Assembly: GCA_945788485.1 (NCBI GenBank) | Contig: CALZMB010000021.1 | Coordinates: 1-15,332, forward strand | Direction: 5' to 3' | Length of the DNA stretch: 15,332 bases | DNA from: an uncultured bacterium | GTDB taxonomy: Bacteria > Bacteroidota > Bacteroidia > Bacteroidales > Bacteroidaceae | Shown here: positions 6,759-13,214 of the stretch, piece after piece | Layout of the letters: each line of letters opens with the position of its first letter | How positions within the stretch are numbered: the stretch's first letter is position 1 | The notes under the pieces: model-generated | The model's database searches: none | What the model saw: only the letters and a program-made list of their open reading frames with translations | What the model was told of the DNA's origin: nothing | Position numbers and translations under genes: made by a program

Positions 6759-8210
6759 ATGATATCCGACGAGTGGAGATACCACATAGAGCACAGCCTG
6801 CCTTTCGCGCCCACCACTGGGCAGCGCGAGGCGGTCGGCGTAGTGAGCCAGTTTCTCGCTTCGCCGGCATCGTGCGTGATGATTCTGCGCGGCTATGCCG
6901 GCACGGGCAAGACGTCAGTGGCGCGCGCCGTGGTGGCTGCTCTGCGCACGATGCGTCGCAAGACGGTGCTGCTCGCTCCTACAGGGCGTGCGGCGAAGGT
7001 GCTGCAGGCAGGCACGGGCGAGGCGGCATACACTATACACCGCAAAATCTACAGGCAGCAGGCGTATATGTCCGCCAACTTCTCTCTCAACGACAACCTG
7101 CATTCCGACACGCTCTTCATCGTCGATGAGGCGTCGATGATCAGCCGGCACGGCAATCTTCAGGGCAGCGGCGGCTTCGGCAGCGGCAGCCTGTTGGACG
7201 ATTTGATGAGCTATGTCGCCCACGGCACACGCTGCGGGCTGATGCTCATCGGCGACACGGCACAGCTTCCACCTGTAGGCAGCGAGACATCGCCGGCTCT
7301 CTCCGCCGATATCATCCGCGGCTACGGGATGGCAGTCTTTGAGTACGACCTGCGCGAGGTGTTGCGACAGTCACAGGCGTCGGGCATCCTCTACAACGCC
7401 ACGATGCTGAGAGACATCATCGGCCGTGACACGGCAAACCATCTGCCGCGCATCTCCCTGAACGGCTTCTCAGACATCTCGGTGTGCCGTGGCGACGAAT
7501 TGATTGAGACGCTCGCCTCAGCCTACAGCCGCTCGGGACAAGACGAGACAATCGTCATTACACGCAGCAACAAACGGGCGAATGTCTATAACCTCGGCAT
7601 CAGGAACCAGGTGCTGTGGCGCGAAGAGGAACTGACGTCGGGCGACCAGCTGATGATTGTGAAGAACAACTATTTCTGGACGAACGACAAGGCGGGAGGC
7701 AGCGCGTCGCACGATGCGTCGCCCGCGTTTCTTGCCAACGGCGACCGCTGCATAGTGAGGCGTGTGCGCAACACACAAGAGGTTTATGGCTTCCGCTTCG
7801 CCGATGTCTCGCTCCTCTTCCCCGACTACGACGACTATGAGCTTGACGCCACCATGCTTCTCGACACGCTTCACAGCGAGGCTCCCTCGCTCTCTCCCGA
7901 CCAGCAGGAGACGCTCTACAACCGTGTGATGGAGGATTATGCGGATGTCCGCCTGAAGGCAGAGAGGCTGAAACTGCTGCGCGCCGACCGTTTCTTCAAC
8001 GCCTTGCAGGTGAAATACGCGTATGCCGTGACATGCCACAAGGCGCAGGGCGGGCAGTGGTGTGAGGTGTTTCTCGACCAGGGCTACGTCACCGAGGATA
8101 TGCTGTCGCCATCTTACATCCGCTGGCTCTACACCGCCTTCACGCGTGCCACAAAGCATCTGCACCTTGTCAACTGGAGCAAAGAGCAGACCGCCGGCGG
8201 CGAAGAATGA
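6759..8210 (+). CDS. ATP-dependent RecD-like DNA helicase (superfamily 1)
   Basis: Predicted 483-residue SF1 helicase of the RecD/RecD2 type, acting on DNA in repair or replication. Motif I (Walker A) GYAGTGKT is at about 45-52, motif Ia LLAPTGRAAKVL follows, motif II is DEAS (about 113-116), and motif III is LIGDTAQLPPVGS. The C-terminal UvrD-like half has AYAVTCHKAQGGQW and WLYTAFTRATKHLHLV, the RecA2 motifs V/VI. The N-terminal domains of full RecD2 (about 720+ residues) are missing, so this is the short, single-gene form found in Bacteroidetes. A Gly/Ser-rich insert lies just after motif II (about residues 123-134, NLQGSGGFGSGS). It is divergent from the DUF3822-rsmD block. The start is fixed by the adjacent promoter. 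Helicase assignment is strong; polarity and partners are unknown. Confidence 0.9.
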   Translation: MISDEWRYHIEHSLPFAPTTGQREAVGVVSQFLASPASCVMILRGYAGTGKTSVARAVVAALRTMRRKTVLLAPTGRAAKVLQAGTGEAAYTIHRKIYRQQAYMSANFSLNDNLHSDTLFIVDEASMISRHGNLQGSGGFGSGSLLDDLMSYVAHGTRCGLMLIGDTAQLPPVGSETSPALSADIIRGYGMAVFEYDLREVLRQSQASGILYNATMLRDIIGRDTANHLPRISLNGFSDISVCRGDELIETLASAYSRSGQDETIVITRSNKRANVYNLGIRNQVLWREEELTSGDQLMIVKNNYFWTNDKAGGSASHDASPAFLANGDRCIVRRVRNTQEVYGFRFADVSLLFPDYDDYELDATMLLDTLHSEAPSLSPDQQETLYNRVMEDYADVRLKAERLKLLRADRFFNALQVKYAYAVTCHKAQGGQWCEVFLDQGYVTEDMLSPSYIRWLYTAFTRATKHLHLVNWSKEQTAGGEE

Positions 8211-8262
8211 CATGACACACAGACACTGAGGCGGCGCACAGGGCTGCCGGATGTCCCGGACA

Positions 8263-8312
8263 CAGAAAGGGTTCATGTTCTCAATCGTGAGCATGAACCC
8301 TTTCTGCGTTTT
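8263..8312 (+). terminator. Intrinsic terminator after the helicase gene
   Basis: Perfect 15-bp arms (CAGAAAGGGTTCATG, 8263-8277, with 8292-8306), extendable by three further pairs including one G-U, loop about 8281-8288. TTTT follows at 8309-8312, so it fits plus-strand termination of the helicase transcript. On the minus strand no T-run follows, so it is not a good terminator for the lipoprotein gene on the other side. Confidence 0.8.
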
Positions 8313-8358
8313 ACGCCGTCATGGCGCGGTGCCCTGCCGCATGGCATAAGGCGTGTGG

Positions 8359-8904
8359 TCATTTCATTTCTATGCGGTCGTCATACTGCGGCGTGGCTAC
8401 ACGTCCCGACGAATCCTGCGCCGCACGGGTGTCTATAGAATATCCCTGCGACGTGCGTGGCGTACTCGTAGCAGACGATGAGGAGTTTGTGCGCGAGGGC
8501 TCGCGTGCCGTCCGGTCGTACGAGAATCCGTTGCCGCCGTATTTCCGCTCCACATTCTCGTGGTATTGTCTGATTCGGCGCGCCTTCTCGTCATCGCTGT
8601 TTGAATAGTAGCGTTGCGAGCCGGGCTGCGCATAGACATCGTCGTAGTTCTGCTGCCTGCGCCTCTCATACTCCATCTGTCTCCGTGCCGCCTCTTCCTG
8701 TTGGCGCGCATCGGCAGCCGCACCGACCACGGCTCCTGTTGCGACACCCACAAGCGTGCCGATGTCCGAGCCTCGCGGGCCGCCCGCCAGACCGCCGACA
8801 GCCGAGCCTATCACTCCTCCGAACGCCGCACCGGTTGCGGTATATGTCGTGCAACTGCTGACGCTGAGTGTCAGGGCGATTGCGTATAATGCCATCTTTT
8901 TCAT
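8359..8904 (-). CDS. Glycine-zipper lipoprotein of unknown function
   Basis: A 181-residue predicted lipoprotein. The signal peptide MKKMALYAIALTLSVSSC has its lipobox Cys at residue 18; the next residues (TTYTA) are not acidic, suggesting periplasmic-face anchoring. Residues about 24-64 form a glycine zipper (repeated GxxxG-like spacing in GAAFGGVIGSAVGGLAGG and GTLVGVATGAVVGAAADA), a pattern that inserts in or packs along membranes, as in the OmpA-like/YMGG families. Then comes a charged Gln/Arg/Glu helix (ARQQEEAARRQMEYERRRQQ) and a long Ser/Thr/Arg-rich, Tyr-containing, probably disordered tail to the end. It stands alone between a helicase on the other strand and the sugar operon, with its own promoter and a clear AAGGAG ribosome site 8 nt before the ATG. 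Similar proteins are often linked to envelope integrity, but no function can be assigned here. Confidence 0.8.
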   Translation of the reverse strand: MKKMALYAIALTLSVSSCTTYTATGAAFGGVIGSAVGGLAGGPRGSDIGTLVGVATGAVVGAAADARQQEEAARRQMEYERRRQQNYDDVYAQPGSQRYYSNSDDEKARRIRQYHENVERKYGGNGFSYDRTAREPSRTNSSSSATSTPRTSQGYSIDTRAAQDSSGRVATPQYDDRIEMK

Positions 8905-8912
8905 AATCTTTT

Positions 8913-8918
8913 CTCCTT
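8913..8918 (-). promoter_or_regulatory. Shine-Dalgarno site of the glycine-zipper lipoprotein
   Basis: AAGGAG on the minus strand, 8 nt before the ATG at 8904. It is notable because the other genes here have A-rich or no ribosome-binding sequence, as is usual in Bacteroidetes. It confirms the start. Confidence 0.75.
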
Positions 8919-8941
8919 ATTTTGTTTTCTTTTTGATGTTG

Positions 8942-8972
8942 CAAAGTTACGAAACATCTGTCAGAACGCAAA
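8942..8972 (-). promoter_or_regulatory. Promoter of the glycine-zipper lipoprotein
   Basis: On the minus strand, TTTG (8969-8972), 19-bp spacer, TAACTTTG (8942-8949): a full match to the Bacteroidetes promoter. The expected start near 8938 gives a leader of about 34 nt that carries the AAGGAG site. Confidence 0.8.
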
Positions 8973-9006
8973 GGGGAAAATTCCTATACACACGGGGGAA
9001 AATCCT
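8973..9006. repeat. Paired direct repeat just upstream of the lipoprotein promoter
   Basis: GGGGAAAATTCCT (8973-8985) and GGGGAAAATCCT (8995-9006) are near-identical, start 22 bp apart (about two helical turns), and directly adjoin the -33 box. The arrangement is what one expects of two binding sites for a transcription factor on one DNA face. The repeat is visible; the regulatory role is inference. Confidence 0.5.
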
Positions 9007-9063
9007 TTTTGAGCAGAAAAAGGGAAAAAGATGCATATCCCGCCTGCTATGACATGAGGTTTT

Positions 9064-10080
9064 TCAGAATTTCACGAGTATGCGGAACACCTGTGCCGGA
9101 GCCTCAGCCCATTTCTGCATTGCCTCAAGTGCTGTCTCGGGTGTCGCCACGGCAGAAACGAAGCGGTCCATCGGCACATTGGCTTTGGTGAGATAGCGCT
9201 GCACGGCGCGGAAATCGCTTGGGTTGGCGTTTCTCGAACCGCGGATGTCGAGCTCTTTCTGCACGAAATATTTTGTCTGGAACTCCACGCCGCTCTTTGC
9301 ATATCCGATGCAGACGACACGTCCGGTGAACGACACGGCATCAATAGCAGTGACGTAGGTGACAGGCGAGCCAACCGCCTCGATGACACAGTCGGCGCCG
9401 AAGCCGTCGGTGTATTCCATCACTTTCTCCACGACATTCTCCTCCTTCGAGTTGATGCCGTATGTCGCGCCCAGCTCTTTGGCTATCTCAAGTTTCTCTT
9501 CGCTCAGGTCCACCGCGATGACTACGGCTCCGCGCTGCACGGCTCTGACTACGGCTCCCAGGCCCACCATGCCGCATCCGAAGACGAGGACGGTGTCGAT
9601 GTCTGTCACCTGTCCGCGGTCAACGGCATGGAATCCTACCGACATAGGCTCTATGAGCGCGCTGTCGCGTGTCGATACGCCTTTCACGGGGATTATCTTC
9701 TGCCATGGCAGGGCGATATACTCGCGCATGGCTCCGTCGCGCTGCACGCCGAGCGTCTCGTTGTGCTGGCAGGCATTCACCCTGCCGTTGCGGCACGACG
9801 CACACTGTCCGCAGTTCGTATAAGGGTTCACGGTGACAGTCATGCCCACTTTCAGCGTGTCGGGACATCCTTCTCCGAGAGCCTCGATGACGGCTCCTAT
9901 CTCGTGTCCGGGTATGACATTCTCTTTCGCCATTGTGTTGCGGCCGAGAAAAGTGTTGAGGTCTGAGCCGCAGAAGCCTACATATTCAAGTTTCAGGAGC
10001 ACCTCTCCTGCTTTTGCCGTCGGCTTTTCCATCTCCACCACCTGCATGCTCTGGGGTGAAGGTATTGTTATTGCTTTCAT
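9064..10080 (-). CDS. Zinc-dependent medium-chain alcohol/polyol dehydrogenase
   Basis: A 338-residue MDR-superfamily NAD(P)-dependent dehydrogenase of the sorbitol/threonine dehydrogenase type. Catalytic zinc ligands are C37 (GFCGSD), H59-E60 (GHE) and probably E144 (IEPMSV). The structural zinc site is intact with four Cys (C90, C93, C96, C104). The Rossmann motif GCGMVGLG begins at about 168 and the acidic residue at the end of the second strand (VIAVD, D191) favours NAD over NADP. It is the third gene of the operon, 24 bp after the amidohydrolase gene, behind an L-fucose/L-galactose dehydrogenase-like reductase. That context suggests oxidation of a hydroxyl on a sugar acid such as 2-keto-3-deoxy-L-fuconate, or handling of a lactaldehyde product; the enzyme usually named for the former is a short-chain dehydrogenase, so this is only an inference. 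Confidence 0.85.
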   Translation of the reverse strand: MKAITIPSPQSMQVVEMEKPTAKAGEVLLKLEYVGFCGSDLNTFLGRNTMAKENVIPGHEIGAVIEALGEGCPDTLKVGMTVTVNPYTNCGQCASCRNGRVNACQHNETLGVQRDGAMREYIALPWQKIIPVKGVSTRDSALIEPMSVGFHAVDRGQVTDIDTVLVFGCGMVGLGAVVRAVQRGAVVIAVDLSEEKLEIAKELGATYGINSKEENVVEKVMEYTDGFGADCVIEAVGSPVTYVTAIDAVSFTGRVVCIGYAKSGVEFQTKYFVQKELDIRGSRNANPSDFRAVQRYLTKANVPMDRFVSAVATPETALEAMQKWAEAPAQVFRILVKF

Positions 10081-10104
10081 CGTTTTATGTGTGTATTATG
10101 ATTG

Positions 10105-11085
10105 TTATTCGCTCATGTTGGGTATGTAGGTCATCTTCGGGAGCGAGCCGAAGCCATAGACTTTCTGTGCGTTCTCTGCAAGCAGGAGACGTTTCTCCGC
10201 GTCGGTGAGGGCGGTGGTTTTCAGCAGCCAGTCGTACGACTGACGGTAGGTTATCGCCGTGATGGTGCGCGGATAGTCTGAGCCCCACAGCAGTTTGCCA
10301 TGCCCCACAGCGTCCGCCGCCTCCCTGACGGCATCGACGGCAGAGGGATATGGATAGTATTCGTCGTTGAACAGCCATGTTATGCCGCCCATGTCGATAT
10401 ATACGTTCGGGTGGCGGGCAAGGCGTATCTGGCTCATCCAGCCCGGACGCGTGACCATCCCGAAGTGTCCTATCACTATCTTCAGTCCGGGACACTCGGC
10501 AATTATCTGCTCTGCCTCGGCACACTGCACGTCTCCGTCAGCCAGTTCGAGAGCGAGTATCATGCCGTTGTCCTCCATGAGATGATACATCTGCATGAAC
10601 TCGGGCGTGTCGATGCGCACCCGCCCGCTGTCGTCGATGAGGCGCGCGGCAGACAGCTTGATGCCTTTGAAGCCACGGCGCAGCAGCACCTGCGCTTCGA
10701 TAATGAAGCCCGGCTTGCGGAACTCGCACATTCCGAAGACGAAGAACCTGTCGCTCCATCGCCTGCCCACATATTCAAGATAGTCGTTCTGCAGCCCGTC
10801 GATGAACTCCTGCGTCACCACGGCGCCGCCCACCATGGCATAGTCCATGCAGGCGAGGAATTTCTCGGCAGAGTTGCGGTTGTCCTGCATCCACGGATTC
10901 ATCATCTGCACCTCGGTGCCCATGAACATCGAGCGGCCGTTGGGCAGCTGCCTTATCTCGCTGCCGTTGACGACGGTGTGCTGCCACAGCCACAGATGGC
11001 TGTGCGCATCGATGATGCTGACGGGATTCGCCGTGTTGAGGTATCGCTCGCGGCATTCCGCCTCGCTGAGTGTCTTGCTCTTCAT
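10105..11085 (-). CDS. Amidohydrolase family protein, candidate L-fucono/galactonolactonase
   Basis: A 326-residue Amidohydro_2 (metal-dependent TIM-barrel) hydrolase. Metal and active-site motifs are seen: HSH in IIDAHSHLWLW, the Lys in FKGIKLSAARL, His in IVIGHFGM, and Asp in LLWGSDYPR near the C-terminus. This family includes 4-sulfomuconolactonase, fuconolactonase and decarboxylases. The ATG at 11085 (MKSKTLSEAECRERYL) is chosen; the open frame extends to a TTG at 11118, but that falls in the repeat tract. The neighbour before it is an L-galactose/L-fucose dehydrogenase-like reductase, whose lactone product would need a lactonase, and the gene after it is a zinc dehydrogenase. So hydrolysis of L-fucono-1,5-lactone (or L-galactonolactone) to the acid is the best guess. 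Fold assignment is firm; substrate is inferred from context. Confidence 0.8.
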   Translation of the reverse strand: MKSKTLSEAECRERYLNTANPVSIIDAHSHLWLWQHTVVNGSEIRQLPNGRSMFMGTEVQMMNPWMQDNRNSAEKFLACMDYAMVGGAVVTQEFIDGLQNDYLEYVGRRWSDRFFVFGMCEFRKPGFIIEAQVLLRRGFKGIKLSAARLIDDSGRVRIDTPEFMQMYHLMEDNGMILALELADGDVQCAEAEQIIAECPGLKIVIGHFGMVTRPGWMSQIRLARHPNVYIDMGGITWLFNDEYYPYPSAVDAVREAADAVGHGKLLWGSDYPRTITAITYRQSYDWLLKTTALTDAEKRLLLAENAQKVYGFGSLPKMTYIPNMSE

Positions 11086-11115
11086 TGTATATCGTGGTAG
11101 TGTTTTTATGTGTTG

Positions 11116-11197
11116 CAACTCGTCAACTTTAACTTGTCAACTCGTCAACTTCAAAACTATCAACTCGTCAACTTGTCAACTCGTCAACTTGTCAACT
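11116..11197. repeat. Short tandem repeat tract (8-bp CAACTYGT unit) in the sugar operon
   Basis: Nine copies of CAACT in 82 bp. The block 11161-11197 is a perfect tandem array of the 8-mers CAACTCGT and CAACTTGT in strict alternation (a 16-bp unit, 2.3 copies); 11116-11160 is a degenerate continuation. It fills almost all of the gap between the reductase gene (ends 11202) and the amidohydrolase start (11085). Repeat tracts of this sequence type (AGTTGACAAGTTGACGAG on the other strand) look like simple-sequence repeats that can change in copy number. Confidence 0.9.
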
Positions 11198-11201
11198 AAA
11201 A

Positions 11202-12149
11202 CTACGTATTCTCCCAGCTCACGCGTTTCTGGTCGCCTATGATGTCCTGCACCTCTTTGACGAGTTCCCAGTCGATAGGCTCGTCAACAAAGGCGATGTT
11301 CTGCAGCAGGTTCTCCGGGCGCGTGGTGGAGAAGACGGTTGACGCGATGCGGGGGTTGCTGCACGCATATTGCATCGCGAGTTTCTCTATCGGATAGCCC
11401 TTCGCCGCGCAGTGTGCCGCCGCCTCGCGGCATTTCTCCACCAACGGTTTCGGCGCGGGATGCCATTCAGGCACGCCACGCTGTGTCAGCAGTCCCATCG
11501 AGAAAGGCGAGGCGTTTGTCACGCCGACGCCGTTCTGCTCGAAGAAGTCGAGATAGTCGGCGAGCTTGTCGTCGTTCAGGCAGAAATGGCAGAACGACAG
11601 CAGGCACTCCACCGTCCCTGCCGGCGTGTGCTCCACAATCCACTGCAGGTTCTCAAGCTGCAGGTCGGTGCAGCCCACATGCTTCACCACGCCCTCTTCT
11701 TTCAGGCGCAGCAGTGCGGGCAGTGTCTCGTCGGCTATAACCTGCAGCCCGCCCGGACGCTTTGCCTGGAACTCGATGTCGTGTACGTAGAGAATGTCGA
11801 TGTAGTCGATGTTCAGACGCTCCATTGATTCATACGCCGAGCGGGTGACGCGGTCGGCAGAATAGTCCCATGTGTTCTTGCCGTCCTCGCCATAGCGTCC
11901 GACCTTCGTCGATAGTATAAACTTGTCGTGGGGTATGTCTTTCAATGCCTTGCCAAGCACGGTCTCTGCCTTGTAGTGACCGTAATAGGGCGACACGTCG
12001 ATATAATTTATGCCGGCATCAACGGCGGTGAAGACGGCGTCGATGCCGCGGCTCTCGTCAAACGAATGGAAGACGCCGCCCAACGATGACGCGCCGAAAC
12101 CGACAGAAGACACCTTCAGTCCGGTTTTCCCAAGCTCTCTGTAGTCCAT
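11202..12149 (-). CDS. Aldo/keto reductase, L-galactose/L-fucose dehydrogenase-like
   Basis: A 315-residue aldo/keto reductase. The catalytic tetrad is visible: D51 and Y56 (DVSPYYG), K82 (LSTKVGRYG), H123 (LYVHDIEF). From memory of the plant L-galactose dehydrogenase family, several long signatures match it: SSVGFGASSLG near the start, the HDIEF segment, GTVECLLSFCHF, GVGVTNASPFSMGLL and PEWHPA. That subfamily also contains bacterial L-fucose dehydrogenases, which turn the sugar into its 1,5-lactone with NAD(P). The Met at 12149 (MDYRELGKTG) is chosen as start; an in-frame ATG at 12212 would add 21 residues read from AT-rich promoter DNA. It is the first gene of the three-gene operon and lies 36 bases after a TAATTTTG -7 element. 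L-fucose is the more likely substrate in a gut-type bacterium, L-galactose the alternative. Confidence 0.87.
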   Translation of the reverse strand: MDYRELGKTGLKVSSVGFGASSLGGVFHSFDESRGIDAVFTAVDAGINYIDVSPYYGHYKAETVLGKALKDIPHDKFILSTKVGRYGEDGKNTWDYSADRVTRSAYESMERLNIDYIDILYVHDIEFQAKRPGGLQVIADETLPALLRLKEEGVVKHVGCTDLQLENLQWIVEHTPAGTVECLLSFCHFCLNDDKLADYLDFFEQNGVGVTNASPFSMGLLTQRGVPEWHPAPKPLVEKCREAAAHCAAKGYPIEKLAMQYACSNPRIASTVFSTTRPENLLQNIAFVDEPIDWELVKEVQDIIGDQKRVSWENT

Positions 12150-12190
12150 AGTGATGATTAGAAATAAGATTTTTATAGATAATTGCGTTA

Positions 12191-12198
12191 CAAAATTA
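12191..12198 (-). promoter_or_regulatory. Promoter (-7 element) of the sugar-oxidation operon
   Basis: TAATTTTG on the minus strand matches TAnnTTTG. The expected transcript start near 12188 gives a leader of about 38 nt before the ATG at 12149. The -33 region is AT-rich but has no clear TTTG, which would fit a promoter needing an activator. Confidence 0.6.
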
Positions 12199-12248
12199 AC
12201 CAATATATTCATTATTATATATAATACGGCATGTTTTTTTACATATTT

Positions 12249-12279
12249 TTTGTTAATTAAATTATTTGTAGTACCTTTG
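12249..12279 (+). promoter_or_regulatory. Promoter of the DUF5020 outer-membrane protein gene
   Basis: TTTG (12249-12252), 19-bp spacer and TACCTTTG (12272-12279) form a complete Bacteroidetes promoter. Expected start near 12283, leaving a leader of about 60 nt before the ATG at 12344. Confidence 0.85.
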
Positions 12280-12291
12280 CAACGTTTTTCG

Positions 12292-12309
12292 CAGAAGATG
12301 CGTCTTCTG
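12292..12309 (+). other. Hairpin in the 5' leader of the DUF5020 gene
   Basis: Perfect 7-bp stem CAGAAGA/TCTTCTG (12292-12298 with 12303-12309) around a TGCG loop, about 10 nt after the predicted transcript start. It is followed by an unstructured A-rich stretch up to the ATG. A 5' stem of this kind can protect an abundant mRNA from degradation; this role is inferred. Confidence 0.6.
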
Positions 12310-12343
12310 TCTATTATGTACTAAACAACACACAAAAAAGAAA

Positions 12344-13087
12344 ATGAAAAAGATTGTCATGACAGCCATCGCCGCTGTCTTCGCCATCTCTGCCATGGCT
12401 CAGGATCTGCAACTCCACTACGACTTCGGACGTAACATCTACGCTGACGAACTCCCAGAACGCCAGAAACTCACTCTCACCCTCGAGCATTTCAGCGTCG
12501 ATGGCCTTGGCTCATGGTACTACTTCGTTGACCTCGACTTCCTGAAAGACGGCGTAAAGGGTGCATACACCGAGATCAGCCGTGAGTTCAATGTCGGCAA
12601 GAAAGGCTTCGCTGCTCACATCGAATATGACGGCGGCCTCACATCGACAAAGGCAGGAAACGTCGGAGCACGCTTCCAGCACGCCGCGCTCATCGGTCCG
12701 GCATGGAACGGACACTCCGCCGACTACTCCTCCACCTACTCTCTCCAGGTGATGTACAAGCAGTACTTCCACGGACAGTTCGACACAAAGAGCTATCCGT
12801 CGTTCCAGGTCACTGGCGTATGGAGCACCACCTTCGCAAACAAGGCGCTCACCTTCGCCGGATTCTTCGACTTCTGGCGCGGAGAGAAGGCCAACGGACA
12901 CGGCAAACTCATCTTCGCCTCTGAGCCGCAGCTATGGTATAACTTCAACTCTATCCGCGGACTGGAGAAATTCCCGCTCTCTATCGGTACAGAGGTTGAG
13001 CTCTACAACAACTTCTACGACGCTGCCGACGGCTCTGACAAATCGTTCTACGTCAACCCCACCATCGGTCTGAAATGGAGATTCTGA
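12344..13087 (+). CDS. DUF5020 family Tsx-like outer-membrane beta-barrel protein
   Basis: A 247-residue predicted outer-membrane protein. The N-terminus is a Sec signal peptide ending ISAMAQ, with cleavage after Ala-19/before Gln-Asp. The mature part is rich in alternating aromatic/polar strands (LQLHYDFGRN, SWYYFVDLDF, FQVTGVWSTTF, LTFAGFFDFWRG, KFPLSIGTEVELYNNFY) and ends in Phe (GLKWRF), the signature of a barrel inserted by the BAM complex. The pattern fits DUF5020, related to Tsx-type channels that pass nucleosides in E. coli; ligand here is unknown. It has its own strong promoter, a leader hairpin and a terminator, so it is a single-gene unit, probably well expressed. It uses conspicuously regular codons (CTC, AAG, TTC). 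Confidence 0.85.
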   Translation: MKKIVMTAIAAVFAISAMAQDLQLHYDFGRNIYADELPERQKLTLTLEHFSVDGLGSWYYFVDLDFLKDGVKGAYTEISREFNVGKKGFAAHIEYDGGLTSTKAGNVGARFQHAALIGPAWNGHSADYSSTYSLQVMYKQYFHGQFDTKSYPSFQVTGVWSTTFANKALTFAGFFDFWRGEKANGHGKLIFASEPQLWYNFNSIRGLEKFPLSIGTEVELYNNFYDAADGSDKSFYVNPTIGLKWRF

Positions 13088-13137
13088 TTGCTCACACAGC
13101 ATAAGATATATGGCGCTGCGGCGCAAAAACATTCACG

Positions 13138-13174
13138 GCGTGCAGAAAGGCGAACGGCTTCCTGCACGCTTTTT
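13138..13174 (+). terminator. Intrinsic terminator after DUF5020 gene
   Basis: A 12-bp stem with one mismatch (13138-13149 with 13158-13169; core GCGTGCAG/CTGCACGC), 8-nt loop, followed at once by TTTTT (13170-13174). It lies 50 bp after the stop codon and before the SprT start at 13215, so that gene probably depends on read-through or on a promoter I cannot see. Confidence 0.85.
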
Positions 13175-13214
13175 CTTTCCTGACACCACACCTTCACTCC
13201 CCCCACCTCACGAC

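Noticed and set aside
11116..11197. CRISPR-like array
   Set aside because: The repeat unit is only 8 bp, with no spacers; it is a simple-sequence repeat.
13110..13214. Extended SprT start at 13110
   Set aside because: The extra codons read through the terminator hairpin of the preceding gene and encode nothing family-like.
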